The notes below the pieces were generated by a model. The model searched no databases and was not told the DNA's origin. It worked only from the letters and a program-made list of their open reading frames with translations. From contig JBEBXH010000010.1 of the NCBI GenBank assembly GCA_040391785.1, forward strand, positions 44,706 to 108,705: 64,000 nucleotides of DNA, given 5' to 3'. Origin of the DNA: UBA5239 sp040391785. Lineage in GTDB: Bacteria; Verrucomicrobiota; Lentisphaeria; Victivallales; Victivallaceae. Positions 17,497 through 25,491 of the stretch are shown here, in pieces (positions within the stretch are counted from its first letter, which is position 1; each line of letters opens with the position of its first letter). A program made the translations under genes and the position numbers.

Positions 17497-18525
17497 ATGA
17501 ATATCCTGAAATACAACGACGCCATCAAAAACTGCCGGTACTGCTTCATGTGCCGCCACCTCTCCGGCATCGCCAACGTCACCTTCAATGAAGCCGACAC
17601 CCCCCGGGTGCGCGCCGTGGCCATGTACACGATTTCCAACAGCCCCGAGGGGCTCGCCAATCCCGACTTCATCAAGAACATGTACGACAGCGACCTGAGC
17701 AAGGCCTGTACGTACCATTGCGTGAGCCATTACCCGGAAACCGAACTGGTGCTGGCGGCCCGCCGCGACATCGTCGAAGCCGGGCTCGAGCCCGCCGCCG
17801 TCAAGGCGCTGGCCGACGAATTCGAAGCCGGGGCCAAGTGGACCGTCAAAGGTACCGGCGATGTCCTCTATTTCGAGGATAAATACACGAAAGAGACCCC
17901 GGCCATCGCCAAGAATTTCGCCAAGCTCGCGGGTGGCAAATTCCGCACCGTTTCCGGCGGCTGCATCGGCAAGGCGCTGAACGTACTCGGCTATATCGAC
18001 CGCTCCAAAGCCGTGGCGGAGAAGTTCGCCGCGTTCGTCAATAAAACCGGTGCGAAAACGCTGGTCGTGTCCAACCCCGCCGCGTACTACATGCTGACCG
18101 CCATTTACAAGGAATACGGCGTGAAACTGAACACCAAGGTCATGCACAGCTCCGAGTACATTTCCGGCCTGAAACTGAAGTTCAAAGCAGCCAAAAAGAG
18201 CGTGTATTATCTGGAAAGCGATTTCCTGCGCAACTACGTAGGCGACTATCCGTATCCGCACAAACTGCTCAAGCAGCTCGGCGTGGAACTGAAGCAATTC
18301 GGCACCAACAACGAGGAATCGTACAGCGCCGGCGAAGGCGCGATGCTCCTGCCCCGTCTCAACGAAGAACTGGTCAAGAAGCTCGCCGCCTACATTGAAA
18401 AACGCGCCGACGATCCGAAAAAGGACCTGCTGGTTACCGCTTCGCCGTACACCCGTTACGTGCTGGGCAAATACACCAAACTGAACGTGGTCACGCTCGA
18501 AGAACTGGCCGGAGGGCTGATCTGA
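17497..18525 (+). CDS. Fe-S protein, GlpC/GlcF-like partner of the FAD oxidase
   Basis: A protein of 342 residues. The N-terminal Cys cluster C13-x2-C16-x2-C19 (NCRYCFMCRH) and a second pair C71-x3-C75 indicate at least one iron-sulfur site, although the canonical CxxCxxCxxxCP ferredoxin pattern is incomplete. The rest resembles the CCG-domain half of heterodisulfide reductase-like proteins only loosely. It starts 3 bp after the oxidase gene and its stop overlaps the aldolase start (TGATG). By position it should carry electrons from the FAD subunit to the membrane or to another acceptor. Family membership is moderately certain. Confidence 0.68.
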   Translation: MNILKYNDAIKNCRYCFMCRHLSGIANVTFNEADTPRVRAVAMYTISNSPEGLANPDFIKNMYDSDLSKACTYHCVSHYPETELVLAARRDIVEAGLEPAAVKALADEFEAGAKWTVKGTGDVLYFEDKYTKETPAIAKNFAKLAGGKFRTVSGGCIGKALNVLGYIDRSKAVAEKFAAFVNKTGAKTLVVSNPAAYYMLTAIYKEYGVKLNTKVMHSSEYISGLKLKFKAAKKSVYYLESDFLRNYVGDYPYPHKLLKQLGVELKQFGTNNEESYSAGEGAMLLPRLNEELVKKLAAYIEKRADDPKKDLLVTASPYTRYVLGKYTKLNVVTLEELAGGLI

Positions 18526-19352
18526 TGGCACTCGTCACCATGCGCGAACTCCTGCCGGCGGCCCGCAAAGAAAAGCGCGCCGTCGGCGGATTCAACATCG
18601 CCAATTACGAAACCGCCCGCGCCGTGGTCATGGCCGCGGAACAGGAAAAATCCCCGGTCATCATCCAGCTCTACATGCGGATGTTCAATTCCGACAAAGC
18701 GGACGACCTGGCCGGGGCGCTGCTCCGCATGGCCAAGCGCGCCAACGTGCCGATCGCACTGCACCTCGATCACGGCGAGTCGTTTGAGCAGGTCAAAAAC
18801 GCGATCGCCTGGGGCTATACCTCGGTCATGTTTGACGGCTCCAAACTGCCGTTCGACGAAAACGTCCGCCTGACCAGACTCTGCGCCGACTATGCCAAGG
18901 CCAACGGCGCCTCCATCGAAGGCGAAATCGGCCACGTGGCCATGGGCGACGAAACCGCGCTCACCGAGCCGGACGAAGCTTATGAATTCGCCACCGCCGC
19001 CGGCGTCGACGCCCTGGCGGTATCCATCGGCACCGCGCATGGCTATTACAAGGATACGCCCAAACTCGACGTGGAGCGCTGCCGCGCCATTGCCGAGCGC
19101 CTGCCGGAGGTACCGCTGGTGCTGCACGGCGGCTCGGGCACTCCGCTCGAAGACGTGCGCAAGGTCATCCAGTGCGGCATCGCCAAAATCAACGTGGCGA
19201 CCGAGTTTCAGGACACCTTCCTGAAATCCACCCGCGCCAGACTGAACGAGCTCGACGGCAAATTCGCCCCCATCGACAAGTTCATGGACCCGGTGACAGA
19301 TGAGTGCGCCGCCCACATCAGCCGCCTGATCCGCTTCTTCGCCGGCAAATAA
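18525..19352 (+). CDS. class II fructose-bisphosphate-type aldolase
   Basis: A protein of 275 residues. Zinc aldolase motifs are in order: IALHLDHGESFEQV, EGEIGHVAMGDE, SIGTAHGYYK, LVLHGGSGTP and KINVATEFQDTF. The family includes FbaA, GatY and IolJ. With IolB and a PfkB kinase in the same operon, a 6-phospho-2-dehydro-3-deoxy-type or IolJ-like cleavage is reasonable, but tagatose- or fructose-bisphosphate cleavage cannot be excluded. Last gene of the operon; a strong terminator follows 18 bp after the stop. Confidence 0.88.
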   Translation: MALVTMRELLPAARKEKRAVGGFNIANYETARAVVMAAEQEKSPVIIQLYMRMFNSDKADDLAGALLRMAKRANVPIALHLDHGESFEQVKNAIAWGYTSVMFDGSKLPFDENVRLTRLCADYAKANGASIEGEIGHVAMGDETALTEPDEAYEFATAAGVDALAVSIGTAHGYYKDTPKLDVERCRAIAERLPEVPLVLHGGSGTPLEDVRKVIQCGIAKINVATEFQDTFLKSTRARLNELDGKFAPIDKFMDPVTDECAAHISRLIRFFAGK

Positions 19353-19370
19353 ATCCGAAGAACATTCAGA

Positions 19371-19401
19371 GCCGATCTCAAGCATGAGGTCGGCTTTTTT
19401 T
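19371..19401 (+). terminator. rho-independent terminator of the catabolic operon
   Basis: A 9-bp stem GCCGATCTC / GAGGTCGGC (one G-T pair), short loop, then a run of seven T. It lies 18 bp after the aldolase stop. Confidence 0.9.
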
Positions 19402-19516
19402 GCGTCTCGATAATTCTGCTTGAAGCTATATATTATCGCCAACGAATATTTGAAATTGATTTTTTGATTCCAGGGAACTATATTGATAGTAACGAATATC
19501 TGGAGAACTCAGCAGC

Positions 19517-20365
19517 ATGGTTCAAAAAAACGCAATAAAGATTTTTGAAGACAAGAAAATTCGTACGCTTTGGGATGACGAAACTGAAGAATGGTATTTT
19601 TCAATCGTCGATGTAATCGCAATTTTAACCGATAGCCCCGTTCCCCGCAAATACTGGAGCGTGCTGAAAAACAGACTAAAAAAGGAAGGAAGCGAGTTGA
19701 CTACAAATTGTAGTCAACTGAAAATGCAGTCTACCGACGGTAAATTTTATCTGACCGATTGCGCATCTACAGAACAGCTTTTTCGCCTGATCCAATCTAT
19801 ACCTTCGCCAAAAGCAGAGCCTTTTAAATTATGGATGGCACGGGTGGCAAGTGAGCGACTTGACCAAATGCAAGATCCCGAACTTTCCATCCAGCAAGCC
19901 ATGTATGATTATAAGCGACTTGGTTACTCCGATAATTGGATCAACCAACGCTTGAAATCGATTGAAGTTCGTAAAGAACTGACCGACGAGTGGAAGAGGC
20001 ATGGACTGGAAGAAGGTCTTCATTTCGCCTCTCTGACCGATATCATCTACAAGGCATGGGCAGATAAAACAGCCAAAGAATACAAAAAATTCAAAGGTCT
20101 GAAGAAAGAAAATCTGCGTGATAATATGACCAACAAAGAATTAGTTTTGAGCATGCTGGCTGAGCTTTCGACAAAGGAAATTTCCGAATCTTCCGATCCG
20201 GAAACATTCGATGATCATGTGGATATCGCCAGGCGCGGCGGTAATATCGCCCGTGATGCCCGCCAGAAACTGGAAGCAGAAACTGGTAAAAAGGTAATTT
20301 CGCCCTTGAATTCCCGTTCTCTCGCGATTCCTGCAAAAACCAAACCTGGTCGCGATAAAGAATAA
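19517..20365 (+). CDS. BRO-N domain protein (antirepressor/DinD-like)
   Basis: A protein of 282 residues. The N-terminal BRO domain (about 5-105) has KIRTLWDDETEEWYFSIVDV, then YWSVLKNRLKKEG and ASTEQLFRLIQSIPSPKAEP. The C-terminal half ends with DHVDIARRGGNIARDARQKL and EAETGKKVISPLN, seen in many chromosomal BRO/DinD-type proteins. These bind DNA and derive from phage antirepressors; their host function is mostly unknown. The gene stands alone between two terminated or promoter-bounded units and is more AT-rich than its neighbours, which suggests recent transfer. The sequence AACGAATAT(T/C)TG occurs twice upstream (19441 and 19491). No phage genes are near. Confidence 0.85.
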   Translation: MVQKNAIKIFEDKKIRTLWDDETEEWYFSIVDVIAILTDSPVPRKYWSVLKNRLKKEGSELTTNCSQLKMQSTDGKFYLTDCASTEQLFRLIQSIPSPKAEPFKLWMARVASERLDQMQDPELSIQQAMYDYKRLGYSDNWINQRLKSIEVRKELTDEWKRHGLEEGLHFASLTDIIYKAWADKTAKEYKKFKGLKKENLRDNMTNKELVLSMLAELSTKEISESSDPETFDDHVDIARRGGNIARDARQKLEAETGKKVISPLNSRSLAIPAKTKPGRDKE

Positions 20366-20476
20366 ATTAGAAATTACAGATGTGACACATTCCTATCTCA
20401 ATTCGCATGATCTGACTATTTCTGCATTTATTTTTGACAAAATTTGACAATAATTGCGATTCAAAATAAAAAAGTA

Positions 20477-20505
20477 TTGACAAAACTGGACCATTGCTAT
20501 ATAAT
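20477..20505 (+). promoter_or_regulatory. consensus sigma-70 promoter of the LacI regulator operon
   Basis: A perfect TTGACA (20477-20482), a 17-bp spacer and a perfect TATAAT (20500-20505). It would start transcription near 20512 and serve the LacI gene and, with only 15 bp to the next gene, the pseudopilin behind it. Confidence 0.85.
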
Positions 20506-20531
20506 AGTTATCAAATCTCAAGAGGAAGTCT

Positions 20532-21563
20532 ATGGATTTGAAACAGCATATCAGCATCAATGAGATCGCCGAGGTAAACGGCGTGTCGCTCTCCACCGTC
20601 TACCGGGTGATGCGCGGCGCGGGCAAGACCCGCAATCCGAAGCATTTGCGGGTGCGGACCATGCTGGCGAACGCCGGCTATCTCTCGGGAAACGAACGCA
20701 CTTACAGTCCGTGGCTGCTGGTGATGAGCACGAAGTTGACGACCCACAGTTATGCCATGATGAACCGCCTGCAGGAAATCTGCCGTCATGCCGGGATCGA
20801 ACTGATTTTCACCTTTCCCAACAATCTGGCCAACGAAATCCGCCAGCGCCGGGTTACCGGCATCCTCAACCTGAGCGAAGTAAGTGTACCGGCGGAAATT
20901 CCCTGCGTCTATTTGAATATCCGCGATTCCGAGCTGAAACATTCGGCGGTATATGTGGACCATTTCCAGAATGCGCTGAAAATTTTCCAGTTGCTGAAAA
21001 AGATGGGCTACCGCCGGATCGGCTACGTGATCGACAACTTGAAACTGCCGTATTTCCGGTATTTGAAGCACGGCATGCCTTTTGTGCCTTATCTTTATGA
21101 ATACAACAGTCTTGAATATGCGCCGGAACTGGTCTTCGCGGAGGAGACCACATCCAAGTCCCATGATGCGTTCTGTCAGCATGCCGCCGCGCATTTTGCA
21201 GCCATGAAGTCACGACCGGACGCCGTGGTGCTCTACGGTGATGTCTACGCCAGAAGTTTCATCGGCGAACTGAAAAATTTTGGTATCGACAAATTGATGA
21301 TTGCCGCGGTGGACGACTCGGCCAAGTGGCCGCTGCCGAACGATGTCACGGAAGATTTCGGGCTCCCGCAGCCGTATGATGATTACAATGACGGCGAAGA
21401 ATTGCCGATCATCTGCACCAGGCTGCCGCTGCAGGAAATGGTGGAAAGTGCGGTGGAGCTGCTGAAAAAACAGATCATGAACCCGGATTTGCCACCGCGG
21501 CAGGTCATTATCGATTCGCCAATCGACATACCGGATTCGTTCAAACATAAAATCAACTCATAA
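20532..21563 (+). CDS. LacI-family transcriptional regulator
   Basis: A protein of 343 residues. The N-terminal LacI headpiece is SINEIAEVNGVSLSTVYRVM, followed by the hinge, with an unusually short spacing to the sensor domain. The C-terminal periplasmic-binding-like domain (about 60-340) includes YRRIGYVIDN and closes with PPRQVIIDSPIDIPDS. An AGAGGAA ribosome site precedes the ATG. It stands immediately before a pseudopilin gene and two secreted TIM-barrel proteins, so it most likely controls those four genes in response to a sugar or glycan product. Confidence 0.9.
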   Translation: MDLKQHISINEIAEVNGVSLSTVYRVMRGAGKTRNPKHLRVRTMLANAGYLSGNERTYSPWLLVMSTKLTTHSYAMMNRLQEICRHAGIELIFTFPNNLANEIRQRRVTGILNLSEVSVPAEIPCVYLNIRDSELKHSAVYVDHFQNALKIFQLLKKMGYRRIGYVIDNLKLPYFRYLKHGMPFVPYLYEYNSLEYAPELVFAEETTSKSHDAFCQHAAAHFAAMKSRPDAVVLYGDVYARSFIGELKNFGIDKLMIAAVDDSAKWPLPNDVTEDFGLPQPYDDYNDGEELPIICTRLPLQEMVESAVELLKKQIMNPDLPPRQVIIDSPIDIPDSFKHKINS

Positions 21564-21578
21564 AAGGAGACCGATATC

Positions 21579-22226
21579 ATGAAAAAGGGAAACGTTTTTA
21601 CACTTATAGAGCTTCTGGTAGTAATAGCAATCATCGCAATTCTGGCAGCCATGCTGCTGCCGGCGCTGAACAAAGCGCGGGAGTCAGGGAAAAATGCCGC
21701 GTGCATCAGCAACTTGAAACAATGGTATTTTATCGCGGCCAACTGGAGCGGCGACCGCGACGATACCATGCCGGCCGTCGATTTCAATTACAAGCTTACG
21801 GAATATAGTGGAACGATTGAGCTTGGCTGGAGCTGGACGGCCTGCTTCAAGGAGACCGGTTATTACAGCAATACCCAAATGGCTTTTTGTCCGTCGCTGC
21901 CGAATGATAATTTCCTTTATACATCCCGGCCCGGCTATGCCATGAACTCCAACTGTGGCTACAAGACGGCCTACTATTCAAAAGACCGGGTCTGGAAAAA
22001 AATGAGAGCGCTGAGACTACCCGCCGAAGCAATTCAAATAGCAGACGGTTCCGGGCTTAATTGGCAATACATGATTTATTACAGTTGGAGCTATTTCCCA
22101 GGATACCGGCATGGCTCCAAAAAGCTCGTAAATATGAATTATGCCGACGGCCACGTCGGATCGCTGACAAAAAGCGAAGCCGATTTTAAGAGTGGCCTGT
22201 CGGGCTCTCCATGGCATATCAATTAA
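21579..22226 (+). CDS. prepilin-type pseudopilin-like secreted protein
   Basis: A protein of 215 residues. Class III (type IV pilin-like) signal: short basic leader KKGNV, then FTLIELLVVIAIIAILAAML with the +5 Glu, the cut site of a prepilin peptidase. The C-terminal domain carries H-x11-DG (HGSKKLVNMNYADGHVG), a longer spacing than the H-x9-DG named for this Lentisphaerae/Planctomycetes group. AAAGGAG precedes the ATG. The gene is 15 bp behind the LacI regulator and 22 bp before a secreted hydrolase-like protein. Pseudopilins build short filaments in type II secretion, but this group is very numerous and its job is unknown. Confidence 0.88.
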   Translation: MKKGNVFTLIELLVVIAIIAILAAMLLPALNKARESGKNAACISNLKQWYFIAANWSGDRDDTMPAVDFNYKLTEYSGTIELGWSWTACFKETGYYSNTQMAFCPSLPNDNFLYTSRPGYAMNSNCGYKTAYYSKDRVWKKMRALRLPAEAIQIADGSGLNWQYMIYYSWSYFPGYRHGSKKLVNMNYADGHVGSLTKSEADFKSGLSGSPWHIN

Positions 22227-22248
22227 CATGTTCAAAGAAGGAAACATC

Positions 22249-23388
22249 ATGAAAAACGGTCTGATCGCGCTGTTTCTGCTCTCGTGTCTCTGCATGAGTG
22301 CGGCGGAATTTATTCAGGGGATTTATACGGTATCGAATACGGATGCGGCATTCGAACGGGTCAAGCGGGCCGGATTCAATTATGTCCAGGCATATCACAA
22401 TCCATATGCCGTCCCCGACCGCGTGGCAAAACAATTCGAACTGGCGCAAAAATACGGTTTGAAAGTAATGGCCTGTGTGGTACGCGGAAAGATCCTCGAT
22501 GACCCCGAAGGCTATGATAAGATCCGGGCATTCATCCGTCAATACAAGGATCATCCCGCCCTCGGCGGTTGGTATCTCTACGACGAGCCCCACGGCAAGG
22601 AAAAAGTGGAACAACTGAAAAAAGTCTGGGCGATCGTCAGAGAGGAAAGCCCGAACGTCAAATCCATGCTCTGCATTGCGCAGAAACCGGACTGGCGCGA
22701 TTTCACCGGCATCGCCGATATCATCATGGCGGACAGTTACCCGGTCTACGACGAACCTTTCCCGGAGGCCCCGTTGCATTATTACTCCAACTATGTGCGC
22801 GACATGTCCAGATACGGCAAGCCCATGATCGCCATTCCGCAGATCATGAACCACAAAGGATACGACTACCCCGCCCAGGAGGGATATGACGTCACCAAAT
22901 TGCGTTATCCGAACGAAACCGAGCTCCGGTATTTCTTCTATAGCGCGCTGACCATGGGCAATACCGTCGGCACCTTCTGGTATTCGTTCCACGACCTGGC
23001 CGAAGATAAAAATGTGACCCGTCTCGATAAGCTGGCACCGCTCTTCAAGGAGTTCAACGACTTCGCCGCCATGCTGAAGGATACCCGGACCCCGGCCGTG
23101 CTGAACTGGGCGCAGGACAATGGATTCCACGCTGCGTTTTTCGACGGCAAAGACGGCAAGAAATATTTTGTCCTGATCAACGGCTGGCCGGCCAAACGCC
23201 ATTGCCTCCGTTGGACGGAAAACCTGATCGGCCCCTCGGATTTCGTGCCGTTCGGCTTCACCCACAAGGCAAAGTTGACTTACAAGCCGGGCAAACAGAA
23301 CAAGCTCCAGCTGGAGGGATTCATGGGACCTTGGGAAACCATGATTTTCGAAGTCATTCCAAAACCGGACAACGGTGAAAAGAAATGA
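22249..23388 (+). CDS. secreted TIM-barrel glycoside-hydrolase-like protein (first of tandem pair)
   Basis: A protein of 379 residues from the ATG at 22249, chosen because AGAAGGAA precedes it and it begins with a signal peptide (GLIALFLLSCLCMSAAEF). The body reads as a (beta/alpha)8 barrel: FNYVQAYHNPY, LKVMACVVRG, GGWYLYDEPHG and DIIMADSYPVYDEPF. The Glu in YDEP is the best candidate acid. I do not recognise a named GH family. It overlaps the next gene by 4 bp, and the two proteins are clear paralogs. Export and the regulator nearby suggest glycan breakdown outside the cytoplasm; the substrate is unknown. Confidence 0.75.
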   Translation: MKNGLIALFLLSCLCMSAAEFIQGIYTVSNTDAAFERVKRAGFNYVQAYHNPYAVPDRVAKQFELAQKYGLKVMACVVRGKILDDPEGYDKIRAFIRQYKDHPALGGWYLYDEPHGKEKVEQLKKVWAIVREESPNVKSMLCIAQKPDWRDFTGIADIIMADSYPVYDEPFPEAPLHYYSNYVRDMSRYGKPMIAIPQIMNHKGYDYPAQEGYDVTKLRYPNETELRYFFYSALTMGNTVGTFWYSFHDLAEDKNVTRLDKLAPLFKEFNDFAAMLKDTRTPAVLNWAQDNGFHAAFFDGKDGKKYFVLINGWPAKRHCLRWTENLIGPSDFVPFGFTHKAKLTYKPGKQNKLQLEGFMGPWETMIFEVIPKPDNGEKK

Positions 23389-24512
23389 AAAAATATCTGA
23401 TCTTATCGGCATTATTTGCCTTGAGCCTGCTGCGGGCAGAGTTTCCGATCGGTTTTTATAACGTCATACCGCCAAACGAACAACATTTCAAGGCGGTCAA
23501 AGACTGCGGCGGCAATTATGTCCACGCGTATTACAATCCGTACAACGACAGCGAGGATATGCAGCGGAAGATCCAGCGCCAGCTCGACCTGGCGCAGGAA
23601 CATGGACTGAAAGTGAATTTCCGGCTGGTGCATCCGTCCATCCTGAAAGAACCGGACTATATGGAGCGGACCCGGAAAGTGATACTGAAATACAAGGACC
23701 ACCCGGCCCTCGGCCTCTGGTATATTTACGACGAACCCAGGGACGACGATACCCGCAAAAAGCTCCGCCAGATCTATCGGATGCTGAAGCAGCTCACGCC
23801 GGATATCCCGGTCTGGATGTGTGTGAACTGGCACAAGGGCTTCGAGAAATTCACCGATTGCTCCGACGTGGTCATGTTGGACACATATCCCGTTCAGGAC
23901 CAGGAATTTCCGAATGCGCCGCTGAACAATTTCGCCACCTTCATCTGGCAGGGCAAAGCCATGAGAAAACCGATTGTTCCGGTGGCGCAGATTTTTTCCT
24001 ACAAAACCCATCCGGAGGAGATCGAGAAATTCTTCAAGAATTCCGATCCCGCCAAGTGCCGCTATCCGAATGCCACAGAAATACGCTATTTCAATTTTGC
24101 GACCATGGCCATGGATATCGCAGGGATATTCTATTACAGCTATCACCAGATCATGATCGACAACCAGAAACGCTATGTAAGGGAAGTCTTGCAGCCGGAA
24201 ATCTTTGAACTCTCGGAGTTTGCGAGAACGGTTGAGGGTATGCAATTTATCCCGCACACCGGGACGCCCGGTACCACCGGACTGCCCAAATACCTCTGCG
24301 CCTCATGGACCGGCAAAGACGGTGTTTACGTGATCCTGGTGAACAACAGCAAAGAAACTCTGTCGGATGATTTCAAACTGAAAGCCCGCTTGCCCGCCGG
24401 TAAACTGATCCCCTGGGGCAAGACCCGCCAGACCGACGCCGAAAGCACCGGCACGAACATCAAGCTTGCCGAACTGACTCCCTGGGAAGTCATGATCTGG
24501 AAACATAATTGA
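23385..24512 (+). CDS. secreted TIM-barrel glycoside-hydrolase-like protein (second of tandem pair)
   Basis: A protein of 375 residues. The signal peptide is KYLILSALFALSLLRAEF. Equivalent motifs to the upstream paralog stand in the same order: GNYVHAYYNPY, LGLWYIYDEPRDD and DVVMLDTYPVQDQEFP. The pair arose by duplication and has diverged. The start lies in an ATGA overlap with the first copy. It is followed after 3 bp by the 3' end of a convergent AraC gene, with no terminator between. The function is inferred to be polysaccharide or glycoside hydrolysis; the family is not recognised. Confidence 0.75.
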   Translation: MKKYLILSALFALSLLRAEFPIGFYNVIPPNEQHFKAVKDCGGNYVHAYYNPYNDSEDMQRKIQRQLDLAQEHGLKVNFRLVHPSILKEPDYMERTRKVILKYKDHPALGLWYIYDEPRDDDTRKKLRQIYRMLKQLTPDIPVWMCVNWHKGFEKFTDCSDVVMLDTYPVQDQEFPNAPLNNFATFIWQGKAMRKPIVPVAQIFSYKTHPEEIEKFFKNSDPAKCRYPNATEIRYFNFATMAMDIAGIFYYSYHQIMIDNQKRYVREVLQPEIFELSEFARTVEGMQFIPHTGTPGTTGLPKYLCASWTGKDGVYVILVNNSKETLSDDFKLKARLPAGKLIPWGKTRQTDAESTGTNIKLAELTPWEVMIWKHN

Positions 24513-24515
24513 TAT

Positions 24516-25334
24516 TTAAAAGCGGAGTTGTTCGCGGTAGTTCCGGGGGGCTGTGCCGAGCTGGCTTTTGAAGAAGCGCGAGAAGGCGTATTCGCTGCTG
24601 AAGTGCAGCTTCTCGGCCACCTCGCGGATCGTCAGCCGGGGCTGCTGGAGCAATTCGGCGGCGTGGTGCGCCAGGCGGCGGTTGAAAAATTTCTTCGGCG
24701 ATATCCCCGTTTCCTGCGAAAATTTGCGGGTGAACGCTCCGCGCGACATCCCCGCCGCCGCCGCCAGGTCCTCCACCCCGGTGGTCGCCTGGCAGTTGCG
24801 GTTGATGTATTCGATCACTTGCCGCCACGGCGCGAATTTCGACTCGACCTCGACCAGCATCGGAATCTCCTTCCCCAGGCTGCGCTCGATCACCTGATAG
24901 ACGACGCTGTTCAGCAAGATCGCCTGAAACAGCCGCGCTTCGGAGTTGAAATGCCGGTCGAGCAGCGCGGTATTTTCCGGGTCCTCCATCGCCACGTTGC
25001 GCCGGAGCCCGGACACAATATCGTTTCCGCTGAAAAAGTCGAGCCGGAAATGAATCGAAATGAACCTGAGGTTTTCATTCAGGATATACATGGCCGGATG
25101 AAACGCCGGCACCAGATAGCACCAGCCCGGTTTGAGCTCAAAACGATTGTAATCATCCTCGATATAGTTGGCCTCGCCGTCCGGGTTTTCCAATACGAAC
25201 ATCAGGCGGTTGACGTTGTAAGTGGTACGCTCGAGGCGCTGGTACACGCAGGTCGCCCGCACGAAATGCGAATATTTCAGCTTCAAACTGTTTGCCAGTT
25301 CGTAAACATTTTTTTGCTGCTGCACCATGCTCAT
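24516..25334 (-). CDS. AraC-family transcriptional regulator
   Basis: About 272 residues from the ATG at 25334, which has AAAGGAG 9 bp upstream; a longer upstream frame lacks one. The N-terminal cupin-like sensor (about 20-120) and the C-terminal double helix-turn-helix (about 175-270) with VEDLAAAAGMSRGAFTRKF and IREVAEKLHFSSEYAFSRFF are typical. It is divergent from the oxidoreductase / glycyl radical enzyme operon and is the likely activator of it, since that promoter has a good -10 but a poor -35. Confidence 0.9.
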   Translation of the reverse strand: MSMVQQQKNVYELANSLKLKYSHFVRATCVYQRLERTTYNVNRLMFVLENPDGEANYIEDDYNRFELKPGWCYLVPAFHPAMYILNENLRFISIHFRLDFFSGNDIVSGLRRNVAMEDPENTALLDRHFNSEARLFQAILLNSVVYQVIERSLGKEIPMLVEVESKFAPWRQVIEYINRNCQATTGVEDLAAAAGMSRGAFTRKFSQETGISPKKFFNRRLAHHAAELLQQPRLTIREVAEKLHFSSEYAFSRFFKSQLGTAPRNYREQLRF

Positions 25335-25353
25335 AAGATTTCTCCTTTGCGAT

Positions 25354-25382
25354 AAAATAACATCGACAAATTGAATTTTCAA
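25354..25382 (-). promoter_or_regulatory. promoter of the AraC regulator gene
   Basis: Minus strand: TTGAAA (25377-25382), 17-bp spacer, TATTTT (25354-25359). The -35 lies inside the palindrome TTGAA-TT-TTCAA (25371-25382). Confidence 0.5.
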
Positions 25383-25460
25383 TAGACACAATATCGCCTT
25401 GCGTGACAAAATGATATCTTTTTCAAATAATCCGCCATTCATTTTTCAAGCGCCCGACTG

Positions 25461-25466
25461 TATAAT
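25461..25466 (+). promoter_or_regulatory. -10 element of the glycyl radical enzyme operon
   Basis: A perfect TATAAT, 25 bp before the ATG at 25492. The hexamer at the -35 distance (TTCATT, 25438-25443) is poor, as expected for an activator-dependent promoter. Confidence 0.6.
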
Positions 25467-25491
25467 ATATGCAAACACAAGGGACCACTGT

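Noticed and set aside
11519..19352. A sulfoquinovose (sulfoglycolysis) operon, because kinase, isomerase and aldolase are together
   Set aside because: IolB points to another chemistry, and no sulfolactaldehyde reductase or sulfonate exporter is visible.
19517..20365. A prophage around the BRO-N gene
   Set aside because: No integrase, structural or lysis genes on either side; the flanks are a sugar operon and a LacI regulator.
25371..25382. TTGAATTTTCAA as an operator for the AraC gene
   Set aside because: Short, AT-rich and single; it may simply be part of the promoter.
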